Positions 1 through 11,700 of a DNA stretch of 64,000 nucleotides are shown here, piece after piece. The notes beneath the pieces are model-generated. The model had not been told where the DNA came from and made no database searches. It saw only the letters and a list, made by a program, of their open reading frames with translations. This DNA comes from Rhabditoides inermis. Its lineage: Eukaryota; Nematoda; Chromadorea; Rhabditida; Rhabditidae. Positions within the stretch are counted from its first letter, which is position 1, and every line of letters begins with the position of its first letter. The stretch covers positions 62,001-126,000 of the forward strand of contig CAWZYM010000200.1 of assembly GCA_963966185.1 (NCBI GenBank), in the 5' to 3' direction. A program made the translations under genes and the position numbers.

Positions 1-525
1 AGCCCCCCCCCCCCTTGCAAGACCAATTGATGACCGCGCCTACTGCAGCCTGAAAGGCGGACTACGCCGATACATCAGACGAGTCAAACAAGAAATAGAC
101 CTATAGGTTCATCCGCATACAACACGCAGTGCATACCAGTTGGAAGTGATCTCACTATGTCGTTTATTTAGATGTTAAACAAGAAAGTGACAAGGCAGCT
201 GCCCTGAGGCCCACCACAATTCACTTGCCTGGGGGCAGACAGTGAATCTCCAAAGAACCTGAGTCGTCCGGTCACACAAAAAGCTCTTGATCCAAGAGAG
301 AGAACATTACCACGGATACCCCTAGAGTGAAGTTTTGCAAAAAGCATAGAGTGATTTATGATATCGAATGCCTTTTTGTAATCAACGACTCACATTCTCT
401 TTTCGTGTGTGATCTACAACCACCACTATCATATGTTTTTTTTCTCGTTCCTGTTGGAAAGCCAGCATCGTCTTGCGTGCGAGTCGACTCAATTGGTCAA
501 TTACACAAGCACATCATGTAGATCA
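1..525 (-). pseudogene. LINE reverse transcriptase fragment, mirrored copy in left palindrome arm
   Basis: Reverse complement of 3140-3665. Read on the minus strand it carries the same decayed CR1/jockey-type RT segment (palm motif around VDYKKAFD, the GPQG block, then a YADE in place of the catalytic YADD) up to the poly-C run at the window start. It exists only because of the palindrome and is cut off by the window edge. Confidence 0.7.
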
Positions 526-861
526 ACTTTATCACAAATCAAAATCGACAAAATGCACATTTCGCTGAATCGGTAAACTTGTCACACTGTGAATAGCAGA
601 CGGATGGGGTGGTGGGACTCGTTGCCACGGTGGTCGGTGACAATCACAACCTTGCTTCCGGCCACGTCTCTCCCGTATCTAAGCAGCGCTGATCACTTTT
701 GAATTGTTCAACAGTGACAAACCGGAATTGGTAGAAGTCGGCGAGCGAGTCGTATCCGGGCACAGCAGATGGCGTGTGTCCCGCGTCCCGCGCCGTCTTT
801 TTGACCACCATCCCGACAAACGCGAAACCTGTAACTCGCTATTACAAGAAATAGCCTTGTC

Positions 862-863
<2 letters not shown>

Positions 864-910
<47 letters not shown>
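864..910. repeat. (CT)n microsatellite in left arm
   Basis: Uninterrupted CT dinucleotide tract. Its mirror in the right arm is 2759-2800 and is about 4 bp shorter, one of the few differences between the arms. Confidence 0.95.
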
Positions 911-912
<2 letters not shown>

Positions 913-1289
913 TGCACTCTAAACCGTGATTTACCTGCCGCGTTCAAGTTTCCACCATGGCGGCGGAATACAGGTAGACCGCGGATGTGTCGGATGGTCT
1001 CAAGCGGGGCCGCGTTCATTACGCCGCTGTAACAAGACCATGAGAGTGGAATCGGTAAGAAACAGTTTCAAAAGAAGAAGAAGAAGCGTGCACTAGGCTC
1101 GATCAAGTTGTGATGGGTCAAGCGTCAAGTGATCGAAGGGCTGTCTTAGCACCGCCCACGCTGCTATCATTGGCGCGATCAGCTGTATCTCGTTGGGGCA
1201 TACTGTAGCCATAGGACTCCGGAAGATATCAAAATTGAGAGATACTACGAGAGAGCGTGTGTTGTAAGAGAACGCGAAAACTGGCTGTG

Positions 1290-1452
1290 TTTTGCCGTCT
1301 ACAAAAATGGAAGATCGTGCGGGGAGTCTCTGGCCAATTGCGCGTCTTGGCGCAAGGGGTACTGTAGCCTTCGCCAGGTGAGAAAGTATGGAGGTGAGAG
1401 GGCACACAGAGAAGGAAACCGCATGTATTTTGCCGTCTACAAAAATGGAAGC
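1290..1452 (-). repeat. Diverged ~140 bp direct duplication in the arm (left copy)
   Basis: On the minus strand a block beginning CTTCCATTTTTGTAGACGGC occurs twice about 139 bp apart, each followed some 100 bases later by a TAGCCT/GGCTACAGTA-type block. The mirror image is at 2217-2379 on the plus strand. No coding potential was recognised; the open frames across it are probably incidental. Confidence 0.6.
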
Positions 1453-1716
1453 CACGTAGACAACTGACGACGGGGGAAGAGGCGAGAGTTCCTCTATCAC
1501 CTGAATCCACAATTAATAATCCTACCCGTCATAATGATTTTGCGCACCTTCTTGTAGGTAATTAACAGCTTGGTCGGTGATAGAATCTGGAACGAGCGAT
1601 CGTCCCATAACTTTCCAAAACACGGCTGGAGGGAGAGGCTAGAACCTCGATGACTGACTTGTCGATCCTCTCTGCTTGCATTCTCCGAGAGTAATGGGGA
1701 GTGGCCGTCTCTCGAT

Positions 1717-1951
1717 GGGCCTTAAAGGGGCGGGGCTTAAAGGGGCGGGCCTTAGGGGCGTGGCTAAAAGGGGCGTGGCCTTGGGGGGCGTGGCTTAAAG
1801 GGGCGGGGCTTAAAGGGGCGGAGGGTGCCATCGAGTCAGTTGCTGTTCCGCCCCTTTAAGCCCCGTCCTTTAAGCCACGCCCCCCAAGGCCACGCCCCTT
1901 TTAGCCACGCCCCTAAGGCCCGCCCCTTTAAGCCCCGCCCCTTTAAGGCCC
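1717..1951. repeat. GC-box-like minisatellite forming the palindrome centre
   Basis: Short G-rich units of the type GGGGCG(G/T)GGC(C/T)TTAAA are repeated about eight times on each side of the spacer (1717-1822 and inverted at 1846-1951). The units resemble GC-box/KLF binding sequences. A related array lies at 7230-7355. The palindrome axis falls inside this array. Confidence 0.85.
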
Positions 1952-2755
1952 ATCGAGAGACGGCCACTCCCCATTACTCTCGGAGAATGCAAGCAGAGAG
2001 GATCGACAAGTCAGTCATCGAGGTTCTAGCCTCTCCCTCCAGCCGTGTTTTGGAAAGTTATGGGACGATCGCTCGTTCCAGATTCTATCACCGACCAAGC
2101 TGTTAATTACCTACAAGAAGGTGCGCAAAATCATTATGACGGGTAGGATTATTAATTGTGGATTCAGGTGATAGAGGAACTCTCGCCTCTTCCCCCGTCG
2201 TCAGTTGTCTACGTGGCTTCCATTTTTGTAGACGGCAAAATACATGCGGTTTCCTTCTCTGTGTGCCCTCTCACCTCCATACTTTCTCACCTGGCGAAGG
2301 CTACAGTACCCCTTGCGCCAAGACGCGCAATTGGCCAGAGACTCCCCGCACGATCTTCCATTTTTGTAGACGGCAAAACACAGCCAGTTTTCGCGTTCTC
2401 TTACAACACACGCTCTCTCGTAGTATCTCTCAATTTTGATATCTTCCGGAGTCCTATGGCTACAGTATGCCCCAACGAGATACAGCTGATCGCGCCAATG
2501 ATAGCAGCGTGGGCGGTGCTAAGACAGCCCTTCGATCACTTGACGCTTGACCCATCACAACTTGATCGAGCCTAGTGCACGCTTCTTCTTCTTCTTTTGA
2601 AACTGTTTCTTACCGATTCCACTCTCATGGTCTTGTTACAGCGGCGTAATGAACGCGGCCCCGCTTGAGACCATCCGACACATCCGCGGTCTACCTGTAT
2701 TCCGCCGCCATGGTGGAAACTTGAACGCGGCAGGTAAATCACGGTTTAGAGTGCA

Positions 2756-2758
<3 letters not shown>

Positions 2759-2800
<42 letters not shown>
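2759..2800. repeat. (GA)n microsatellite in right arm
   Basis: Mirror of the tract at 864-910. Confidence 0.95.
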
Positions 2801-2802
<2 letters not shown>

Positions 2803-3139
2803 GACAAGGCTATTTCTTGTAATAGCGAGTTACAGGTTTCGCGTTTGTCGGGATGGTGGTCAAAAAGACGGCGCGGGACGCGGGACACACGCCATCTGCT
2901 GTGCCCGGATACGACTCGCTCGCCGACTTCTACCAATTCCGGTTTGTCACTGTTGAACAATTCAAAAGTGATCAGCGCTGCTTAGATACGGGAGAGACGT
3001 GGCCGGAAGCAAGGTTGTGATTGTCACCGACCACCGTGGCAACGAGTCCCACCACCCCATCCGTCTGCTATTCACAGTGTGACAAGTTTACCGATTCAGC
3101 GAAATGTGCATTTTGTCGATTTTGATTTGTGATAAAGTT

Positions 3140-4045
3140 GATCTACATGATGTGCTTGTGTAATTGACCAATTGAGTCGACTCGCACGCAAGACGATGCT
3201 GGCTTTCCAACAGGAACGAGAAAAAAAACATATGATAGTGGTGGTTGTAGATCACACACGAAAAGAGAATGTGAGTCGTTGATTACAAAAAGGCATTCGA
3301 TATCATAAATCACTCTATGCTTTTTGCAAAACTTCACTCTAGGGGTATCCGTGGTAATGTTCTCTCTCTTGGATCAAGAGCTTTTTGTGTGACCGGACGA
3401 CTCAGGTTCTTTGGAGATTCACTGTCTGCCCCCAGGCAAGTGAATTGTGGTGGGCCTCAGGGCAGCTGCCTTGTCACTTTCTTGTTTAACATCTAAATAA
3501 ACGACATAGTGAGATCACTTCCAACTGGTATGCACTGCGTGTTGTATGCGGATGAACCTATAGGTCTATTTCTTGTTTGACTCGTCTGATGTATCGGCGT
3601 AGTCCGCCTTTCAGGCTGCAGTAGGCGCGGTCATCAATTGGTCTTGCAAGGGGGGGGGGGGGGCTCACTATCTCAACCTCCAAAACCTACATTCTCCATT
3701 TCGGTAAAAGAATTTCGCGTTTTGTGTATTGTGCTGGCGGCATACCTCTCGAAGCCACTGTCTGCGTGAAAGACTTAGGTGAATGGACAGTCTTGAATTT
3801 GACTCGCATGTCTCTCGTAAAGCTAACAACGCATCGTGGTCAATCAATAGTTTTCTGAGGGGATATCACACACGAAATCTCGCCGTCTCAGTGAGAGCAT
3901 ATATTACATATTTCCGATGCAAGTTGGAATATTGTACTGAGTTGTGGAATCCAATGCGTTTGGTGAACTGCTGGAAGGTGTGCAAAGGTATTTCACCCGT
4001 CGCATCTGCCAACGAGCGGGTTACCTGTCTCTAGGATACACTGAG

Positions 4046-4060
<15 letters not shown>
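3140..4060 (+). pseudogene. Non-LTR retrotransposon reverse transcriptase remnant (CR1/jockey-like)
   Basis: Plus-strand translation in several frames gives ordered RT blocks of the CR1/jockey type: VDYKKAFD followed by NHS (about 3277-3310), a GPQG block (about 3453), INDI (about 3499), YADE in the catalytic YADD position (about 3550), then LTISTSKTYILHFG (about 3667), VKDLG (about 3770), NAxxSINSFLRGYHTRN (about 3840) and a C-terminal VQRYFTRRI block (about 3980). It is broken by an in-frame stop before INDI, frame changes, and a run of 14 G at 3650-3663. The catalytic Asp to Glu change and the stops show it is dead. The part to 3665 is duplicated in inverted form at 1-525. The lineage assignment is by motif memory only. 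Confidence 0.85.
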
Positions 4061-4079
<19 letters not shown>

Positions 4080-4190
4080 GCGCGCGCGCACGAGAGAGAG
4101 AGACCCTTATTGCTTATTGCTTTAATACCGTAGGCCAGACGCGTCTCTCTCTCTTTCTCATAATCATCATCATCATCATCATCCTCATCA
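4047..4190. repeat. (CT)n, (CG)n, (GA)n and (CAT)n simple repeats
   Basis: Consecutive simple tracts: CT at 4047-4078, GC-alternating then GA at about 4080-4101, a CT-rich stretch at 4145-4158, and ATC/CAT trinucleotides at about 4161-4188. They separate the LINE remnant from the small gene on the minus strand. Confidence 0.9.
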
Positions 4191-4195
4191 ATCTG

Positions 4196-4201
4196 TTTAT
4201 T
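4196..4201 (-). terminator. Poly(A) signal AATAAA of the small minus-strand gene
   Basis: TTTATT on the plus strand reads AATAAA on the minus strand, 22 bases after the stop codon of the gene at 4224-4645. Confidence 0.55.
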
Positions 4202-4223
4202 GCACACAAAAGCACGGGGTCAA

Positions 4224-4645
4224 CTAGAATTTGGGTTTTGCGCCGAATATCTTCTCGGGAACGGCGCGAGCAGCCGCGTCCTTGCTGTTCTTCAGCTTGA
4301 TGTTGAATGTGCCGTTGTTGACGCGGCGCACACTGAGCGCACAGTCGGCGCAGAACTGCATGGTGACCATACCCCGCTTGTCATCTGGCGAGAACACCAA
4401 CTCGGTCGTCCCCACACACTCTACGCATCCATGCACTCCCAGCAGACTGAAACAACGTGGTGTGATCATCACCAAAAACACACATTCTCACCGAAAGAGC
4501 GTAACTCGCGGCATGTTTCCCACAGATTCTTTTGCAGTAGTGGTGGTCGGAGTGAACTCACTCCTCGACGTACTCGGCAAAAGCTACAAGACAGAGGAGC
4601 ACATCAGCAGCAACAGATATACTCACTTTTGGTATTTTCGGGCAT
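4224..4645 (-). CDS. Small three-exon gene, CxxC...CxxC protein (~87 aa), unrecognised
   Basis: Proposed exons on the minus strand: 4645-4627 (starts ATG CCC GAA), 4583-4562 and 4446-4224 (ends TAG), joined in frame to 87 residues. Both introns have GTGAGT donors and pyrimidine-rich acceptors (CTTGTAG and TTGTTTCAG) and are 43 and 115 bp long. Exon 3 has strongly GC-ending codons, unlike its surroundings, and is followed by AATAAA. The protein has two Cys pairs (CVEC, CADC) about 25 residues apart, suggesting a zinc-ribbon-like knuckle, and a basic tail ending FGAKPKF. I do not recognise the family. An alternative reading with an extra 37-base exon (4525-4489) breaks the frame. This is one of the few host-gene-like items in the window; expression is unproven. 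Confidence 0.5.
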
Positions 4646-4942
4646 AATGAGAGAGAAGGAGGAGGAAGACTGGTCACTAGAGACACACAGCGGCGAATGA
4701 GCTTGATTATACTAATTGAATTGTAGGCGGGGTCAGATCGATCTCTAATAATTAGAGAGTAAAGAAAGCACGAAATAGTGCACATCATAGATAAAAAGAT
4801 AAACAAGCAAACGTTGCGAAATCACCACTACAGAGACCTCGTTTACAGTCGTTTACTGTTCATTTTCACATTTGTATAGTTAAGCTTCTGGTCCTTTTTC
4901 ACCCCTCCGATCCTCCGATCCCTATCTCTCTCTCTCTGCTTG

Positions 4943-6370
4943 TAAGTACAATTGAGTTAGCTGATCCCTGTACATGTATATACATGTACGTACATGTATT
5001 TTTACGTACGTTTCTGATGTCTCTCCTCTCTACACACTCTCTCGCTTTCTCCCCACAGGCAACATATGGTCTCTGCTGGATGGGGATGTGGGAGAGGCAT
5101 CAATCGAAAATATCACGATCAATTAGATGGTGTTTCAAGGTCCAAGAATATACCATATTTCATAGGGCTCTGATTACATTTACTAATTTTGAACTTTTAG
5201 TACTGACTTCCACGTTCCATGAAATGTGCGACAAATAAGTGAAGTGAGGTGTATCAGGGATTGATCACAATATTCGCGTCAGTCAATTTGTGCATTTATG
5301 TGTCCGAATTCCCTGTTTTCATTTTTATAGATAATTGGTCCCCCGATAAAACAAACACCTTTAGCGTCAGCCAGTTTATCCTGCCCGATCGTTCATGTAC
5401 GGTTTGTACGCTCTGGTTGCTCTCAATACACACCCTCTCGCCTTTCTCTCGCTTTCTCCCCACTGGCAATAAATGGACTCTGCTGGATAGGGTTGTGGGA
5501 ATTAAGATAACTGAATTTTTAAAATGAAGTTATCATCAAACGAAAATATCACGATCAATCAGATGGTGTTTCAAGGTCCAAGAATATATCATATGGGCTC
5601 CGATTATGTTCTCTTATCATGAATGTTCAGTACTGACTTTCATTTTTGATGAAACGGGATTAGCGAAATGAGTTGTATATGAGATTGATCGCAATAATTT
5701 CTTTAGTCGTTATGTATTTCTGTTTCCGAATTCCCTGATTTCATTTTCATAAATAATTGGTCCCCCCTTTCACTTCCCAGCCCTACTCTGTCTGAAGCGA
5801 GCCATGAGGAGAATGATTCCAGAGAGTGAGTGAAGACTCGATGCGAGAGAGTGTGTAACTGCGGAGAGCCAGACGCGTGAGAGTTAGAGAACACACGGTA
5901 GAAAAGGAACAAGAGAAACAGACACAGATTAGAGACCATGATTTACGCAGAGAGTGAAAACTGAACAAGGAGTATGTGGAATGTTTTGTGATCAACCCTT
6001 TTTTAAGCTGCCTATACCAGCCGATATGGCGATACTGAATTCGTTCAAAACGGTAAAAATTGAAAATGAAAGACGTCATTTTACACAACTCAATGAGAGA
6101 AAGTCGATGCGCATAAAATCAAAACTGGTTTCTCATACACTAACAGACTACGGTCGTCAAAAGTAATGTTGTTTTTGTATGCGTTATTTTTGTATGGAAT
6201 ATTTTTGTATGGAATGTTGTTTTGTATGGAATATTTTTGGAGCTCACAATACCACTTGACTGATCGTAGTGTTTTCGTTTCACGATAAGTTGACAATTTT
6301 GAAATCAATATCTGACCCAGTGGGTGGTCCGTAGATGATAGGGCAGACTGGAACCGCTACCGGCAGAGTG
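4943..6370. mobile_element. Decayed relative of the foldback element at 25491-27591
   Basis: The left edge (about 4945-4990) resembles the terminal repeat of the intact element: AGTACA, then GAGTTAG-TGATCCCTG, then an ACATGTA-rich stretch where the intact copy has CCATGGACGTCC. Further shared blocks are the cacactctctcgc motif, the CAATxxATGGTC block, AATATACCATATTTCATAG, TACTGACTTCCA and AATTGGTCCCCCGATAA. Two tandem versions of this half are visible (about 5060-5336 and 5480-5763). The stretch 5990-6160 matches the central unit of the intact element (GGCGATAC, GAAAGACGxCATTTTAC). No clean right terminus or target duplication is visible. It is non-coding. Confidence 0.5.
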
Positions 6371-6478
6371 ACGGGGTGAGAGAGGAGAGCGAGAGAAAGG
6401 CGAGAGAGTGTGTGTATTGAAAGCAACATTTCCCTACCACGCTCCATCTCTCGCGCTGTGGCATTTCTTGAATAGAGT

Positions 6479-6506
6479 CGAATCTCGATTTCTCCCTATC
6501 GGTTTC

Positions 6507-6544
<38 letters not shown>

Positions 6545-6592
6545 GGTCGGACATTCTCACCGTTGAATCTCGATTCCTCCCAATGCGTTCCG

Positions 6593-6639
<47 letters not shown>

Positions 6640-6907
6640 CCACGGCATTTCACTCACTTCGCGAGCGATAAGAGAGAGCAGAGAGAGATCTCGCGGTAGA
6701 GGAGAGTACAGAGAGCAGGGCATCAGATCAATCGCCGAGCCGCCTAGGCGGGCGGGTACCGTAGACCGCAGCGAGTACAAGAGGAGCCGAGGGGAGTGGG
6801 TTCATTGGACAGCGCCTGAGGGAGGAGGGGCGCGGCTTAATTTGATTAGGTGCAAGGGCGACGCCTGAGGGAGTGAGTCAATGAGTGAGTCAAACTGTAT
6901 TTCGGTC

Positions 6908-6950
<43 letters not shown>

Positions 6951-6960
6951 GCGCGGGGGA
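6479..6960. repeat. Cluster of (CT)n microsatellites in a diverged tandem repeat
   Basis: Three CT tracts (about 6509-6542, 6597-6636 and 6908-6948). The first two follow near-identical lead-ins, GAATCTCGATT(T/C)CTCCC at 6479 and 6565, so an ~86 bp unit has been duplicated. The flanks are GA-rich. No gene is supported between 6370 and 7390. Confidence 0.85.
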
Positions 6961-7229
6961 AAATCACTCGCCTCGCACGCGCTGAGAGAGAGAGCAGGGA
7001 GAGATTGCGCCACTGTTTCACGCACGCGTGTTTTTTGTTTCTCGTTTCGACTCGCTCGCTCGCTCGCTCGTACTGACAGTTTTTCACTTAGAAAAACCGC
7101 GTTTCCGCTCGCTCTCTGACTGTCTACCTTTCTCTCTCTAACCTCAGCGTCTCCTCGCGCCCTTTTTCTCTGCTCTGGAAAGCGAGAGAGCATATCTCTC
7201 CCACCAGCTGCCCCTCAACAAAACGCGCG

Positions 7230-7355
7230 CGCGCGCAAAGAGGCGTGGTCTAAAGAGGCGGCGCAAAAGGGGCGTGACTAGAAGGGGCGGAGCGAGAGTA
7301 GGCGTGGCTTGAGGAGGCGGAGCGAAAGGGGGCGTGGCTCCAAGGGGCGGTACAA
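7230..7355. repeat. GC-box-like minisatellite
   Basis: About eight units of the form (A)AAGGGGCG(T/G)GGC or AGGAGGCGGAGCG. They are related in sequence to the array at the palindrome centre (1717-1951). The array lies directly before the satellite array. Confidence 0.8.
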
Positions 7356-8759
7356 GCAAATGACTGGTACTGGCCCCATTACTCTCTCATACTATCCACT
7401 CAATCGATGTCGATCCAACGGGAGAGGCCCAGTTTATAAAAGATTCATGACTTTGTTCGGAATTTGAAACTTTTCTCACTCCCTGATCACCTTTACCCTT
7501 TCTCTCTCGCAGTTTGTCGACTGGGCGTTGACCGCCACAGTCTCTTTTTTTCTAGTTTCGCTCACTTGCTTGAGCAGCATGTATCGAATTTCACTTCGTA
7601 TGGTAAAAATGTTCTAGAAAGAGTTTTTGAGATCATTTACAATGGTAAACAGCATGCGTCCCCACAGGGGTGTGAAAACGCTACATCAAAACAGGGCACT
7701 GAAGTGCATGCATACTATCCACTCAATTGATGTCGATCCAACGGGAGAGGCCCAGTTTATAAAAGATTCAATACTTTGTTCGGAATTGGAAACTTTTCTC
7801 ACTCCCTGACCACCCTCATCCTTTCTCTCTCGCGATTTGTCGACTGGGCGTTGACCGCCACAGTCTCTTTTTTTTCTAGTTTCGCTCACTTGCTTGAGCA
7901 GCATGTATCGAATTTCACTCCGTATGGTAACAATGTTCTAGAAAGAGTTTTTGAGATCATTTACAATGGTAAACAGCATGCGTCCCCACAGGGGTGTGAA
8001 AACGCTACATCAAAACAGGGCACTGAAGTGCATGCATACTATCCACTCAAATGATGTCGATCCAACGGGAGAGGCCCAGTTTATAAAAGATTCAATACTT
8101 TGTTCGGAATTGGAAACTTTTCTCACTCCCTGACCACCCTCATCCTTTCTCTCTCGCAATTTGTCGACTGGGCGTTGACCGCCACAGTCTCTTTTTTTTC
8201 TAGTTTCGCTCACTTGCTTGAGCAGCAAGTATCGAATTTCACTCCGTATGGTAACAATGTTCTAGAAAGAGGTTTTGAGATCATTTACAAAGGTAAACAG
8301 CATGCGTCCCCACAGGGGTGTGAAAACGCTACATCAAAACAGGGCACTGAAGTGCATGCATACTATCCACTCAATCGATGTCGATCCAACGGGAGAGGCC
8401 CAGTTTATAAAAGATTCATGACTTTGTTCGGAATTTGAAACTTTTCTCACTCCCTGATCACCCTTATCCTTTCTCTCTCGCAGTTTGTCGACTGGGCGTT
8501 GACCGCCACAGTCTCATTTTTTTTCTAGTTTCGCTCACTTGCTTGAGCAGCATGTATCGAACTTCACTCCGTATGGTAACAATGTTCTAGAAAGAGTTTT
8601 TGAGATCATTTACAATGGTAAACAGCATGCGTCCCCACAGGGGTGTGAAAACGCTACATCAAAACAGGGCACTGAAGTGCATGCATACTATCCACTCAAT
8701 CGATGTCGATCCAACGGGAGAGGCCCAGTTTATAAAAGATTCATGACTTTGTTCGGAAT

Positions 8760-11700
8760 TTGAAACTTTTCTCACTCCCTGATCACCTTTATCCTTTCTC
8801 TCTCGCAGTTTGTCAACTGGGCGTTGACCGCCACAGTCTCATTTGTTTCTAGTTTCGCTCACTTGCTTGAGCAGCATGTATCGAACTTCACTCCGTATGG
8901 TAACAATGTTCTAGAAAGAGTTTTAGAGATCATTTACAATGGTAAACAGCAAGCGTCCCCACAGGGGTGTGAAAACGCTACATCAAAACAGGGCACTGAA
9001 GTGCATGCATACTATCCACTCAATCGATGTCGATCCAACGGGAGAGGCCCAGTTTATAAAAGATTCATGACTTTGATCGGAATTTGAAACTTTTCTCACT
9101 CCCTGATCACCTTTACCCTTTCTCTCTCGCAGTTTGTCGACTGGGCGTTGACCGCCACAGTCTCATTTTTTCTCTAGTTTCGCTCACTTGCTTGAGCAGC
9201 ATGTATCGAATTTCACTCCGTATGGTAACAATGTTCTAGAAAGAGTTTTTGAGATCATTTACAATGGTAAACAGCATGCGTCCCCACAGGGGTGTGAAAA
9301 CTCTACATCAAAACAGGGCACTGAAGTGCATGCATACTATCCACTCAATCGATGTCGATCCAACGGGAGAGGCCCAGTTTATAAAAGATTCATGACTTTG
9401 TTCGGAATTTGAAACTTTTCTCACTCCCTGATCACCTTTATCCTTTCTCTCTCGCAGTTTGTCGACTGGGGGTTGACCGCCACAGTCTCTTTTTTTCTAG
9501 TTTCGCTCACTTGCTTGAGCAGCATGTATCGAATTTCACTCCGTATGGTAACAATGTTCTAGGAAGAGTTTTTGAGATCATTTACAATGGTAAACAGCAT
9601 GCGTCCCCACAGGGGTGTGAAAACGCTACATCAAAACAGGGCACTGAAGTGCATGCATACTATCCACTCAAATGATGTCGATCCAACGGGAGAGGCCCAG
9701 TTTATAAAAGATTCAATACTTTGTTCGGAATTGGAAACTTTTCTCACTCCCTGACCACCCTCATCCTTTCTCTCTCGCAATTTGTCGACTGGGCGTTGAC
9801 CGCCACAGTCTCTTTTTTTTCTAGTTTCGCTCACTTGCTTGAGCAGCATGTATCGAATTTCACTCCGTATGGTAACAATGTTCTAGAAAGAGGTTTTGAG
9901 ATCATTTACAAAGGTAAACAGCATGCGTCCCCACAGGGGTGTGAAAACGCTACATCAAAACAGGGCACTGAAGTGCATGCATACTATCCACTCAATCGAT
10001 GTCGATCCAACGGGAGAGGCCCAGTTTATAAAAGATTCATGACTTTGTTCGGAATTTGAAACTTTTCTCACTCCCTGATCACCCTTATCCTTTTTCTCTC
10101 GCAGTTTGTCGACTGGGCGTTGACCGCCACAGTCTCTTTTTTTTCTAGTTTCGCTCACTTGCTTGAGCAGCATGTATCGAATTTCACTCCGTATGGTAAC
10201 AATGTTCTAGAAAGAGTTTTTGAGATCATTTACAATGGTAAACAGCATGCGTCCCCACAGGGGTGTGAAAACGCTACATCAAAACAGGGCACTGAAGTGC
10301 ATGCATACTATCCACTCAATCGATGTCGATCCAACGGGAGAGGCCCAGTTTATAAAAGATTCATGACTTTGTTCGGAATTTGAAACTTTTCTCACTCCCT
10401 GATCACCTTTATCCTTTCTCTCTCGCAGTTCGTCGACTGGGCGTTGACCGCCACAGCTTCATTTTTTCTAGTTTCGCTCACTTGCTTGAGCAGCATGTAT
10501 CGAATTTCACTCCGTATGGTAACAATGTTCTAGAAAGAGTTTTTGAGATCATTTACAATGGTAAACAGCATGCGTCCCCACAGGGGTGTGAAAACGCTAC
10601 ATCAAAACAGGGCACTGAAGTGCATGCATACTATCCACTCAATCAATGTCGATCCAACGGGAGAGGCCCAGTTTATAAAAGATTCATGACTTTGTTCGAA
10701 ATTTGAAACTTTTCTCACTCCCTGATCACCTTTATCCTTTCTCTCTCGCAGTTCGTCGACTGGGCGTTGACCGCCGCAGTCTCTTTTTTTCGCTCACTCG
10801 CATGAGCAGCATGTATCGAATTTCACTCCGTATGTTAACAAAGTTCTAGAAAGAGTTTTTGAGATCATTTACAATGGTAAACAGCATGCGTCCCCACAGG
10901 GGTGTGAAAACGCTACATCAAAACAGGGCACTGAAGTGCATGCATACTATCCACTCAATCGATGTCGATCCAACGGGAGAGGCCCAGTTTATAAAAGATT
11001 CATGACTTTGTTCGGAATTTGAAACTTTTCTCACTCCCTGATCACCTTTATCCTTTCTCTCTCGCAGTTTGTCAACTGGGCGTTGACCGCCACAGTCTCA
11101 TTTGTTTCTAGTTTCGCTCACTTGCTTGAGCAGCATGTATCGAACTTCACTCCGTATGGTAACAATGTTCTAGAAAGAGTTTTAGAGATCATTTACAATG
11201 GTAAACAGCAAGCGTCCCCACAGGGGTGTGAAAACGCTACATCAAAACAGGGCACTGAAGTGCATGCATACTATCCACTCAATCGATGTCGATCCAACGG
11301 GAGAGGCCCAGTTTATAAAAGATTCATGACTTTGATCGGAATTTGAAACTTTTCTCACTCCCTGATCACCTTTACCCTTTCTCTCTCGCAGTTTGTCGAC
11401 TGGGCGTTGACCGCCACAGTCTCATTTTTTTCTCTAGTTTCGCTCACTTGCTTGAGCAGCATGTATCGAATTTCACTCCGTATGGTAACAATGTTCTAGA
11501 AAGAGTTTTTGAGATCATTTACAATGGTAAACAGCATGCGTCCCCACAGGGGTGTGAAAACTCTACATCAAAACAGGGCACTGAAGTGCATGCATACTAT
11601 CCACTCAATCGATGTCGATCCAACGGGAGAGGCCCAGTTTATAAAAGATTCATGACTTTGTTCGGAATTTGAAACTTTTCTCACTCCCTGATCACCTTTA

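Larger units (their letters stand above)
1..3665. repeat. Large near-perfect palindrome (inverted repeat, arms ~1.82 kb)
   Basis: Positions 1-1822 are the reverse complement of 1847-3665, with a spacer of about 24 bases (1823-1846). The arms differ only by a few bases: length of the C/G run at the outer edge (12 versus 14), length of the (CT)n tract (about 4 bp), and a mismatch and small offset near the centre. The right outer edge (poly-G, 3650-3663) lies inside a LINE reverse transcriptase that continues past it, so the edge is not an element boundary. The left edge coincides with the first base of the window, so the true extent of the left arm cannot be seen. It could be a real recent palindrome or a foldback assembly or library artefact at a contig end. 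Confidence 0.95.

Noticed and set aside
1093..2575. Mirrored open frames of 89-139 codons in the palindrome arms
   Set aside because: Low-complexity or repeat-derived sequence without domains. The mirror copies follow from the palindrome.
6357..7193. Ser/Leu/Arg/Glu-rich frames over the (CT)n clusters
   Set aside because: Translations of dinucleotide repeats in both strands.
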